From the NCBI GenBank assembly GCA_026015225.1, contig JAOZGV010000004.1, positions 1-5,379 of the forward strand: DNA of 5,379 nucleotides. Reading direction: 5' to 3'. This DNA is from Candidatus Bathyarchaeota archaeon. GTDB lineage: Archaea; Thermoproteota; Bathyarchaeia; 40CM-2-53-6; RBG-13-38-9. Below are positions 1 to 5,379 of the stretch, piece by piece. Under the pieces are notes generated by a model. The model searched no databases. It was not told the origin of the DNA and worked only from the letters and a program-made list of their open reading frames with translations. The number at the start of each line of letters is the position of its first letter. Position 1 is the first letter of the stretch. Made by a program: the position numbers and the translations under genes.

Positions 1-185
1 TATCAAAAAGAAAGAGAAATTTGGATATAATGGGAGATTTGATTCCCTTCCTTATAAAGAGAGGAGAATCAATTAATGCATATTTTCACGATTCATTTTG
101 GTATGATATTGGTTCGACTGAGCGCTATGAGAAGTTGGATTATGAGATAGTAGATAAATTCTTAGGGGATATAGTATCTAAATAA
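1..185 (+). CDS. Sugar-phosphate nucleotidyltransferase, C-terminal end (partial)
   Basis: This is the 3' end of a gene that begins before the window. Its reading frame starts at base 3, stays open for 60 codons and ends at TAA 183-185. The tail contains LIPFLIKRGESINAYFHDSFW followed by YDIGSTERYEKLD. This closely matches the end of the catalytic domain of NTP-transferase enzymes (glucose-1-phosphate thymidylyltransferase or mannose-1-phosphate guanylyltransferase type), where a W-x-D-I-G-T-P-x-x-Y motif closes the sugar-binding site. Such enzymes make NDP-sugars from NTP and sugar 1-phosphate in the cytoplasm. There is no left-handed beta-helix extension after the motif, so this is the short, single-domain form. 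Substrate cannot be told from this piece. The glycosyltransferase genes downstream suit a supplier of activated sugar, but the Nudix gene lies in between on the other strand, so they are not in one operon. Confidence 0.85.
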   Translation, partial: SKRKRNLDIMGDLIPFLIKRGESINAYFHDSFWYDIGSTERYEKLDYEIVDKFLGDIVSK

Positions 186-231
186 TTATACGCATTCCTC
201 TAAAATGAATTAATGAAATTTATTGGAAATT

Positions 232-239
232 AAAAAAAA
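232..239 (-). terminator. Oligo-T tract ending the Nudix transcript
   Basis: Eight A residues at 232-239 give a T8 run on the minus strand, starting at the first base after the Nudix stop codon (TGA, 242-240). This is the usual form of an archaeal intrinsic terminator. No GC-rich hairpin precedes it. Confidence 0.5.
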
Positions 240-656
240 TCAATATTGGATGTTTTTTCTAATTTTTTTATAAACTTCATAGAGCATTGGGACTGTATCA
301 AACTTATCAAATTCTGTAGGGGAAATCCACTTGTATTCTATATGTTCCCAATCAATTTTTATATCGCTTCTATACGTTTTAAAAAGAAATGGATAGACCT
401 TCCAAAAGTAACTATTTTCCTTATCTGATATAATGATTGGTTTAGATTTCGCTAATAATTTAACATCTGTTCTTTTTAATTTTGTTTCTTCCTCTATTTC
501 AATAAGGGCTCTCGAGTGCTCATCCTCTCCTCCTTCTATATGTCCACTTACGCTGGCCCATTTTCCTCTATAAGTTCCTACTTTATTGCTTCTTCTAAGA
601 ATTAGTAATTTGTCATTATGCTCTATAAAACAGGTTACGATTTTTTTATCTATCAT
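240..656 (-). CDS. Nudix hydrolase
   Basis: This 138-residue protein has the size of a single-domain Nudix hydrolase, which cleaves a nucleoside diphosphate linked to another moiety using divalent metal. The Nudix box runs from G38 to L60 (GHIEGGED... IEIEEETKL). G38, E44, E53, E56 and E57 match the consensus G-x5-E-x7-R-E-U-x-E-E-x-G-U, so the metal-binding glutamates are present. Two consensus positions differ: Arg is I52 and the late Gly is K59. The preceding RGKWASVSG (30-38) is typical of the strand entering the box. The start ATG (656-654) is set by a minus-strand GGTG (665-662) with a 5-base spacing, and an in-frame stop (674-672) lies just upstream. Substrate is unknown: the family includes NTP, ADP-sugar and NADH hydrolases. 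A link to the neighbouring sugar-nucleotide genes is possible but unproven, since it is transcribed alone. Confidence 0.9.
   Translation of the reverse strand: MIDKKIVTCFIEHNDKLLILRRSNKVGTYRGKWASVSGHIEGGEDEHSRALIEIEEETKLKRTDVKLLAKSKPIIISDKENSYFWKVYPFLFKTYRSDIKIDWEHIEYKWISPTEFDKFDTVPMLYEVYKKIRKNIQY
253..269 (+). terminator. Oligo-T tracts ending the nucleotidyltransferase transcript
   Basis: A T6 run (253-258) and a T7 run (263-269) lie about 70 bases after the stop codon at 185. Archaeal RNA polymerase commonly terminates at such T-rich tracts without a hairpin. The tracts fall inside the convergent Nudix gene, where they are read as lysine codons, so in AT-rich DNA they could also be coincidental. 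Confidence 0.4.
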
Positions 657-878
657 TTGAACACCAAAATATTAGAAAATTGTTATCTTTGACATAATTT
701 TCTCAATCTAATAAAATTCAAGTCTAACTTAAATCATTGCATTCATTAAGTTAACCAAGAATTATCCATTGAAGAATTATATTATTAAAAACTAATAATA
801 ATTCACAAGTCCTAAAAAATAATGATTACAGGTAAATGGATTAAATTGCATAAGTATTGGTTCGAGCTGGATAGTTAA
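657..878. other. Divergent intergenic region between the Nudix and GT2 genes
   Basis: This 222-bp AT-rich spacer must hold promoters for both flanking genes. For the plus strand, TTATATTA (777-784) is a weak TATA candidate that would place transcription start near 806. For the minus strand, an AT-rich stretch around 709-718 (TTTTATT on that strand) is a possible TATA box. Neither is distinctive against the background. An 18-codon open frame at 822-878 sits directly before the glycosyltransferase start and is listed separately. I see no tRNA or other structured RNA here. Confidence 0.4.
822..878 (+). other. Possible upstream leader ORF, 18 codons
   Basis: ATG 822 opens an 18-codon frame (MITGKWIKLHKYWFELDS) ending in TAA 876-878. 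The next base begins the UUG start of the GT2 gene in the same frame. No Shine-Dalgarno sequence precedes the ATG. It could be a translated leader allowing termination and re-initiation, or simply chance open sequence. The peptide resembles nothing I recognise. Confidence 0.2.
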
Positions 879-1541
879 TTGAAAGTTATTTGCATAATAC
901 CAAGTTTCAATGAAGAAAAAACCATAAAGGGCGTTATAAATCGCGCCAGTCAATATTGTGATAGCATTATCGTAGTTAATGATGGCAGTCAAGACGAAAC
1001 AAACAGAGAAGCAAAGAATGCAGGTGCAACTGTTGCAAACCATTTAATTAATTTAGGGACAGGAGCCGCTTTATCGACAGGTCTTAAAATCGCAATAAGA
1101 GAGAAGGCTGATATAGTTGTTACGATGGATGGAGATGGACAACATGATCCGAATGATATACCAATGTTGCTTAGATATTTGATAGAAGATAAAGTTGATA
1201 TTGTTTTAGGCTCCAGATTCTTAGGAAATATAAAAAGCATGCCGTTTTATAAAAAAATTGGAAATAGATTTTTATCAATTATTACATCAATGAGATGTGG
1301 CAAAAAGATCACTGACTCTCAATGTGGTTTTAGAGCATATTCAGCGAAGGTTTTTAAATCGATTATACACGATTCCACTGATTATACTTGGGCATCCGAA
1401 TTTCTGATACGAGTAATTTCTTCTGATTATAAGTGGATTGAAGTACCAATAAAGACAATTTATCCAAAGAAAAGAATTAAGGGAACCGGACTAATTGATG
1501 GTATTAAGATATTCATGAAAATGATCTTGTATAAGAGCTAA
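879..1541 (+). CDS. GT2 glycosyltransferase, dolichyl-phosphate sugar synthase-like
   Basis: The 220-residue protein is a soluble GT-A fold, family 2 glycosyltransferase. It opens with KVICIIPSFNEEKTI (2-16), the nucleotide-binding strand and loop. VVNDGSQDET (32-41) supplies the next aspartate, and NLGTGAALSTGLK (58-70) is the family's glycine-rich segment. MDGDGQHDP (83-91) holds the metal-binding DxD (D84, D86), followed by LGSRF (110-114) and the acceptor-side motif TDSQCGFRAY (145-154). EVPIKTIY, near 200, is also typical. Relatives such as DPM1 transfer mannose or glucose from an NDP-sugar to polyprenyl phosphate at the cytoplasmic membrane face; donor and acceptor here are inferred. 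There are no C-terminal membrane helices, so membrane attachment may come from the DUF2304 partner encoded 37 bases downstream. The start is TTG 879, because an in-frame TAA occupies 876-878 and the conserved N-terminus starts right there. The Shine-Dalgarno sequence is weak. Confidence 0.92.
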   Translation: MKVICIIPSFNEEKTIKGVINRASQYCDSIIVVNDGSQDETNREAKNAGATVANHLINLGTGAALSTGLKIAIREKADIVVTMDGDGQHDPNDIPMLLRYLIEDKVDIVLGSRFLGNIKSMPFYKKIGNRFLSIITSMRCGKKITDSQCGFRAYSAKVFKSIIHDSTDYTWASEFLIRVISSDYKWIEVPIKTIYPKKRIKGTGLIDGIKIFMKMILYKS

Positions 1542-1567
1542 GAAAAAACTCATTTAAATTAAAATTG

Positions 1568-1572
1568 GGTGA
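1568..1572 (+). promoter_or_regulatory. Shine-Dalgarno site deciding a UUG start
   Basis: GGTGA at 1568-1572 is a full match to the archaeal anti-Shine-Dalgarno core and sits six bases before TTG 1579. The TGA inside it (1570-1572) is an in-frame stop for the following gene, so the gene cannot start upstream. This supports UUG as the real initiator. Confidence 0.75.
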
Positions 1573-1578
1573 ATAATT

Positions 1579-1932
1579 TTGGATTTCATAATTGAGCCCT
1601 ATGGAATTGTCGCAGCAGCTTTAGCTGCATTTTTTTTCTTTTTTACTATTCGACAATATATCAAAGGAAAAATAAGAATACATATTTTTGTCTTTTGGGA
1701 AATATTGTGGATAATATTATTTTTGACTGGAATCTTTCCGAGCATTTACATGTCAATTGTTAAATATCTGGGTATGGCAACTCCAATACATTTTGTAACT
1801 ACATTCTCCATAATTTTCCTTTTTATTTTTATTTTTATGATATACCAAAAAATCAATGAGCTTGAAAAAAAGATTGTTGAAATAGTACAATATTTAGCGA
1901 TCTCGGAAAGTGAAAATGAAAATAAGGAATGA
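1579..1932 (+). CDS. DUF2304-like small membrane protein, GT2 partner
   Basis: This 117-residue protein has three predicted membrane helices, at about 7-25, 38-55 and 72-92. A basic loop (QYIKGKIRIH, 26-35) follows the first helix. A short coiled-coil-like charged tail with INELEKKIVEIVQYLAISE (93-111) closes it. The order of features (helix, K/R-rich loop, W-x-x-x-W-I-x-x-F-x-x-G-x-x-P helix, G-x-A-x-P loop, helix, then an E-K-x-I-x-x-L-x-Q tail) fits DUF2304 as I recall it, a family often encoded next to GT2 enzymes. Its biochemical role is not established to my knowledge; a membrane anchor or lipid-sugar handling partner for the soluble GT2 enzyme is inference. The gene follows the GT2 gene by 37 bases and both use UUG, so they are probably co-transcribed. 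Its 3' end faces the large minus-strand gene across 22 bases. Confidence 0.75.
   Translation: MDFIIEPYGIVAAALAAFFFFFTIRQYIKGKIRIHIFVFWEILWIILFLTGIFPSIYMSIVKYLGMATPIHFVTTFSIIFLFIFIFMIYQKINELEKKIVEIVQYLAISESENENKE
1847..1871 (-). terminator. Oligo-T tracts ending the large minus-strand gene
   Basis: A7 (1865-1871) and A6 (1847-1852) on the plus strand form T7 and T6 runs on the minus strand, about 85-110 bases past the stop codon of the 2.9-kb gene. They lie inside the opposing DUF2304 coding region, mirroring the arrangement at 253-269. They also encode lysines, so chance is possible. Confidence 0.35.
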
Positions 1933-1948
1933 ATATTCGATTAGGTTG

Positions 1949-1967
1949 TATCCCCTAAGTTGGGATA
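1949..1967. repeat. Small inverted repeat across the convergent gene ends
   Basis: TATCCC (1949-1954) and GGGATA (1962-1967) form a perfect 6-bp stem with a 7-base loop. It spans the 22-bp gap and the minus-strand stop codon (1957-1955). It could fold at the 3' end of both transcripts and stabilise them, but no T-run follows on either strand, so it is not a classical terminator. Confidence 0.35.
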
Positions 1968-4891
1968 ATAGAAGTCATGCATCTCAATGTGTAATTGAAT
2001 TGAGTAAGTACTAACCATAGAATTAAAGTTACTAGAAAGAAATTAAGCATATACTTGCTATCTTTTTTATCAGCATAATTGAGCCTCATTAAACAAACCA
2101 TATGTGCGTAGCCCAATGCGGCTAGTATTTGAAAGGGAACCATGTATAGGATTCTCCATTGCCAGAATTGGCCTACAAATATACTTATCATAGAAGCTAC
2201 TAGTAGGTATGATACTATTAATATTCTGAAGTTATTCTTCAAATTTTTTAACATAAATGCTCCTATTATCGCAAATAAAAAGATGATTGGGTTGCCGAAA
2301 AAACCACCTACATAAAATCTAATAGTAAAGATCAAGATAGAAAAAGATTCTACTGAATTTTGAAAATTAAACGTAGTCAATACTTCTGAAGACAATTGTA
2401 CAAGTTCACTTTTTGACATGATTAAAAACATGATCGCGATTATTATGGTGTTCGCAGAAATTATTAATAGCACAGTTTTGCAATCTTTCTCAAGATTAAT
2501 ATTGCGTTCTCTTATAATCATTGGGCCCAGCTTTAAAACTAAGTAAGTTAATAAAATCATTATAAGAAATATCCAAGTCCAAGCGTGAGTAGCTAGAATT
2601 AGAAAGTTCAAGATGAATGCCAGAGGAATGGAAAATTTCAATCCTTTGACTGGAGTATACAAGAGAACTGCAAAAAATAGCATTACCCAAGAGAGCGCCA
2701 GCCAATTTGCGAAAATTCCTCCAAATACTCCCACAGTAGTATTTATTGAAAATGCAGCAAGAAATGAGGATAATAGAGCAATAGTATAATTCTTGGTCCC
2801 AATTTTTACAAGCGCATATGTGGCAATGGCTAGAAAAGAAGCAGGTATGGCTGGACCCACTCTCACAATAAACTCTGGTGGCAATCCAGTTGAAATCTTA
2901 AGCAGAAAAAGTATAAGTAAATACAACCACCTTGATGCACTTTCAAAGCTAGTTAGAACCAAGTAAGCGCTATTCCAGTCATTCATGGCTTTCAAATGTT
3001 CAAGATACCAAGCAATATCGACGCCAATCGGCTTTGATCCATAGAAATAAGGATAATAAGAGACAAATAGAGCAAATCCAACGGAGAGAAAAAGTATTGG
3101 CCATCTCAAGAACTTAATAAATCTATTTGAATCGATATGGTTTTCAGAAACAGGAAAAAATTTTCTATACATTAGTTTATGTTCAACATTTTTAAGCATT
3201 GGTGCCCACATCCAGGAAAAAAGTAGTATGATTAAAAGAATTGGCGTAAATGGATACAGTACGTATGACATATTTGTTTCAATTCTTGAAAATAGCCATC
3301 TAAGTGACCCATCAAAAGGAACGTGAGGATCAAAAACATTAAAAACCCATCCAAAAACCGATCCAAGCTCTACCAGTAACAAGATCGATAAAATTACTGC
3401 CAAATATCCAAGTAATGCTTGATATTTATTAATCGATAGAAATTTGTTCGCAAAGATCATCGAAAAAATAATTAAAGCAACAGATGCTGAAAAAGCCAAT
3501 ACAATGCTGAGAAATTCAAATTTCAATATAAATAGAATAAAGGAAAAAAACAAAGTAAAATAAATGAGAATAATTTTTTTTGGAAAAGCTTTCAATTTAT
3601 TCGATAAAGGAATCGATATGATACTTATGATAAAAGAAATTACCAAAATAAATTTATCAATAATCGATGATAAGAATTCAACAACTATTTCTCTCTGCAC
3701 ATAAATTAAGTAATACTTCAATTCAAGAGTATTTGCCAGCATTGTCAGCGAGAAAAAAAATCCGATTGCAGAAGAGGCTATAAAAATATATGATGATGTT
3801 TTGTTGGCCCCATGTTTCTTGGATAAGAACGCAATAAAAAAAATAAAAGCAGATCCGATGATGATAGCAATAAAATGGTTACTCTTTAAGAATGTCTCTT
3901 TTTGTTTTATAAACAATTCGACATGATTGCTCTCAGATGCTGAATGGTCCTCATCTCCTAGAAACTTACAATAGATCTCGATATTCCCGCTAACTTCTTT
4001 TGGGGCTTCCCAGGTATATATCAATGAACCATCAGATGCGGTTTTACCCATCTCTAACTCATTGATTCCCTTTTCGTATAGATGCCGAAGGTATATGGTT
4101 TTATTTTCTAGACCATTTTCAAAGCTGTCTTTGATAAAACATGTTATTGTTAATTTATCTCCAGTTGTAATGCTCCGCTTATCTAAATTTATTAATAGAA
4201 CAGTAAAAGCTTCGGCATCCATAATTCTTATGACAGCATTATCAGACTTTGTAATCTGATATTCTTTTAGATCCGAATCAAAACTCTCATTGAAAATATT
4301 TTTGTTATCTCTTCTGATTGAAACATTATCAATGAATCCTTCAAAAGTTGATTGCCTTTTATTGATCTTCCCGAACCTTAATTTTCCAAGTTCAATGTCG
4401 TCTATAAGAGCTGGGAATTCTGGCGAGTTCTGCCCAATTAGATTATCATTGATATAAAAGAATGAGTTATTTCCAGTTACAACAACCTCAAATTTAGTCC
4501 ACCTACCAAAAGTCCATGCATTCTCATATTTGAAGGCTATTAGTGAATAAGAAGGATAATAGAATAAAACACCTCTGTCGCTGGTTGGCCTGATCGAGAA
4601 CTTAACTTTTCCATCATTATTCATTAAATCAATTCTGAAAAAAGAACCAGGCCGAGATAGATCACATTCGAGAACTTTTGTTATAATACTAATGCTGTAT
4701 TCGGACTCATAGGAGAAATCTTCTTTGAATTCCTTCTCAATAATTATGAAATCATCTATCTCAAACGTTTTTAAATAAAGGGCTTTGCCTTCGTTCTGAA
4801 TTTCATTATTGATTGTTCCGAAAGTGGTTTCAGTAAATGATAGTGAAATTAATATAATTAATAAGCCCAGCAATAGGGATTTATTAGGCAT
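1955..4891 (-). CDS. Exported LamG/Ig-like domain protein with GT-C-like membrane region
   Basis: Residues are numbered from an optional TTG one codon before the chosen ATG (4891-4889); total 979. A signal peptide covers 1-26. A LamG/concanavalin-like beta domain (about 38-210) carries FRIDL, SIRP, GRWTKFEVVV, FYIND and GFIDNVSIRRD. An Ig-like domain follows (about 232-330; GDKLTITC, SDGSLIYTWEAP). About 18 membrane helices fill 341-965. Counting helices and positive-inside loops puts both the acidic loop 514-542 (FDPHVPFDGS) and the loop after about 613 outside. The latter holds KPIGVDIAWYLEHL with D625, resembling the first outer loop of GT-C glycosyltransferases that use lipid-linked sugar donors. 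GT-C membership is inference; no diagnostic signature is complete. Sequons at N142, N190, N202 and N264 in the outer domains would suit N-glycosylation. A GTGAT (4906-4902) serves either start: 7 bases to TTG 4894, 10 to ATG. The gene stands alone, divergent from the secreted protein and convergent with DUF2304. Confidence 0.75.
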   Translation of the reverse strand: MPNKSLLLGLLIILISLSFTETTFGTINNEIQNEGKALYLKTFEIDDFIIIEKEFKEDFSYESEYSISIITKVLECDLSRPGSFFRIDLMNNDGKVKFSIRPTSDRGVLFYYPSYSLIAFKYENAWTFGRWTKFEVVVTGNNSFFYINDNLIGQNSPEFPALIDDIELGKLRFGKINKRQSTFEGFIDNVSIRRDNKNIFNESFDSDLKEYQITKSDNAVIRIMDAEAFTVLLINLDKRSITTGDKLTITCFIKDSFENGLENKTIYLRHLYEKGINELEMGKTASDGSLIYTWEAPKEVSGNIEIYCKFLGDEDHSASESNHVELFIKQKETFLKSNHFIAIIIGSAFIFFIAFLSKKHGANKTSSYIFIASSAIGFFFSLTMLANTLELKYYLIYVQREIVVEFLSSIIDKFILVISFIISIISIPLSNKLKAFPKKIILIYFTLFFSFILFILKFEFLSIVLAFSASVALIIFSMIFANKFLSINKYQALLGYLAVILSILLLVELGSVFGWVFNVFDPHVPFDGSLRWLFSRIETNMSYVLYPFTPILLIILLFSWMWAPMLKNVEHKLMYRKFFPVSENHIDSNRFIKFLRWPILFLSVGFALFVSYYPYFYGSKPIGVDIAWYLEHLKAMNDWNSAYLVLTSFESASRWLYLLILFLLKISTGLPPEFIVRVGPAIPASFLAIATYALVKIGTKNYTIALLSSFLAAFSINTTVGVFGGIFANWLALSWVMLFFAVLLYTPVKGLKFSIPLAFILNFLILATHAWTWIFLIMILLTYLVLKLGPMIIRERNINLEKDCKTVLLIISANTIIIAIMFLIMSKSELVQLSSEVLTTFNFQNSVESFSILIFTIRFYVGGFFGNPIIFLFAIIGAFMLKNLKNNFRILIVSYLLVASMISIFVGQFWQWRILYMVPFQILAALGYAHMVCLMRLNYADKKDSKYMLNFFLVTLILWLVLTQFNYTLRCMTSIIPT

Positions 4892-5053
4892 CAAAAATTA
4901 AATCACTTCATCATCAATTTGATTCATACAAAATAAGTTCTAAAAAGAATATCTCTTAATTTCAAACGGTTCTGGATTTTGTTATTATTGCGGAAATTAT
5001 TAAAAGTATATGTGAAACTAGATAGAGCATACATTATTGGCAACATAATTTTT

Positions 5054-5077
5054 GATATATCCAATTCCGATATATCC
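5054..5077 (+). repeat. Tandem GATATATCC boxes, possible operator
   Basis: GATATATCC occurs at 5054-5062 and again at 5069-5077, a 15-bp period with a 6-bp spacer. The GATATATC core is itself an 8-bp palindrome. The second copy directly abuts the TATA box at 5078-5086 and overlaps the place where TFB contacts the BRE. That position fits a binding site for a dimeric regulator, either activator or repressor. In an AT-rich spacer part of the match may be chance, but two identical 9-mers so close to the TATA box make a site reasonable. Confidence 0.45.
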
Positions 5078-5086
5078 CTTTAAATA
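5078..5086 (+). promoter_or_regulatory. TATA box for the secreted protein gene
   Basis: CTTTAAATA is a near-ideal archaeal TATA box. Transcription would start about 25 bases downstream, near 5108-5110, giving a leader of about 65 bases that begins just before the hairpin at 5114. An alternative reading is that TATATCC (5071-5077) acts as the TATA element and start lies near 5100. Confidence 0.6.
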
Positions 5087-5113
5087 ATAGAAGCCTGATA
5101 AATGCGTAGCATA

Positions 5114-5152
5114 GTCACGGGAATCTTTAATGAATCATTAATTTTCCGTGAC
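5114..5152 (+). promoter_or_regulatory. Nested hairpin in the mRNA leader
   Basis: The outer stem pairs 5114-5123 with 5143-5152: seven perfect pairs (GTCACGG with CCGTGAC), then one G-U and two A-U pairs. After a small internal loop, an inner stem pairs 5127-5132 with 5136-5141 (TTAATG with CATTAA). The structure ends 8 bases before the AGGA at 5161. It would sit near the 5' end of the transcript predicted from the TATA box. It may stabilise the mRNA, control ribosome access, or be a DNA operator, as the whole element is close to a palindrome centred on 5133-5134. I do not recognise it as a known riboswitch class. Confidence 0.55.
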
Positions 5153-5173
5153 GAAATTAAAGGAAAAAGGAAA

Positions 5174-5379
5174 ATGAATAAAAGATTATTATCAATGCTT
5201 TTAGTGACGCTATTTATAACATCGGCAATAATGGCTGTTCCAACGGCTTCAGCTCACTACACTTTAGGCGATCAAACTACGATGGGCCCTGGTGGAAGCA
5301 TGGGAGGCCTACCATGGACAACAGGAGGTTTTGGCAGGTATAGCAAACCCGATAACCATAGTGCTGGTATCGGTTACCA
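5174..5379 (+). CDS. Secreted glycine-rich protein, N-terminal part (truncated)
   Basis: The first 68 residues are present and the frame is open to the window edge. A textbook Sec signal peptide starts at ATG 5174: MNKR, a hydrophobic core (5-22), then PTASA with signal peptidase I cleavage expected after A27. The mature part starts HYTLGDQTTMGPGG and is rich in Gly, Ser, Thr and aromatic residues, without charged clusters. I do not recognise the family. An exported surface protein is supported; a metal-binding role for H28 and H62 would be speculation. An AGGA (5161-5164) lies 9 bases before the ATG and AAGGA is closer still. A second in-frame ATG at 5102 would add 24 residues in front of the signal peptide, but it lies upstream of the predicted transcription start and is unlikely. 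By eye the coding region is richer in G+C than its neighbours, as can happen in highly expressed or constrained genes. Confidence 0.75.
   Translation, partial: MNKRLLSMLLVTLFITSAIMAVPTASAHYTLGDQTTMGPGGSMGGLPWTTGGFGRYSKPDNHSAGIGY

Larger units (their letters stand above)
4895..5173. other. Divergent intergenic region with a strong plus-strand promoter
   Basis: This 279-bp spacer separates the large membrane protein gene (minus) from the secreted protein gene (plus). The right half holds the direct repeat, TATA box and hairpin listed separately. The left half (4910-5050) is AT-rich and must contain the minus-strand promoter, but I cannot single out a convincing TATA box there. I found no tRNA or convincing small gene. 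Confidence 0.5.

Noticed and set aside
246..428. 60-codon open frame on the plus strand
   Set aside because: It lies wholly antisense to the Nudix gene, whose motifs are clear, and its translation is low-complexity with no recognisable motif or ribosome site.
780..800. 8-bp inverted repeat made only of A and T (TATTATTA / TAATAATA)
   Set aside because: Such repeats are expected by chance in AT-rich spacers, and nothing about its position supports a function.
792..1240. Two 83-codon minus-strand open frames
   Set aside because: Both are largely antisense to the GT2 gene, whose catalytic motifs fix the coding strand.
2496..2705. 69-codon minus-strand open frame
   Set aside because: It overlaps the large membrane protein gene in another frame of the same strand, with no motif of its own.
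4062..4259. 65-codon plus-strand open frame
   Set aside because: It is antisense to the Ig-like domain coding region and has no supporting signals.
1..5379. CRISPR arrays, transposases, integrase or attachment sites, tRNA and rRNA genes, defence or toxin-antitoxin genes
   Set aside because: I looked for regularly spaced repeats, tRNA-like cloverleaves, terminal inverted repeats and the relevant protein motifs, and saw none.

Overview
The window reads as AT-rich archaeal DNA. Sequence signs are Shine-Dalgarno cores of the GGTG/GGTGA type (662-665 on the minus strand, 1568-1572 on the plus strand), a CTTTAAATA-type TATA box (5078-5086), oligo-T tracts rather than hairpin-plus-U terminators at gene ends, and UUG start codons. 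The proteins point the same way: a dolichyl-phosphate-sugar-synthase-like glycosyltransferase, and a large polytopic protein with an outward-facing lectin-like domain. I cannot name the lineage from sequence alone.

Layout from left to right: the 3' end of a sugar-phosphate nucleotidyltransferase gene (plus, to 185); a convergent Nudix hydrolase (minus, 240-656); a 222-bp divergent spacer; a two-gene plus-strand unit with a GT2 glycosyltransferase (879-1541) and a small DUF2304-like membrane protein (1579-1932), both starting at UUG; a convergent 2.9-kb minus-strand gene (1955-4891) for a protein with a signal peptide, LamG-like domain, Ig-like domain and a long GT-C-like membrane region; a 279-bp divergent spacer with a clear promoter and a strong nested hairpin; and the 5' end of a secreted glycine-rich protein gene (5174 to the window edge).

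Read together, most genes fit cell-surface glycan assembly: an NDP-sugar producer, a polyprenyl-phosphate sugar synthase with its small membrane partner, and a putative lipid-sugar-dependent membrane glycosyltransferase with exported carbohydrate-binding-like domains. The Nudix enzyme may be housekeeping. The last gene encodes an abundant-looking exported protein of unknown function. The joint pathway is inference from family membership and proximity. The points most worth a second look are the LamG-Ig-GT-C architecture, the GT2/DUF2304 pair, and the promoter and leader architecture at 5054-5173.
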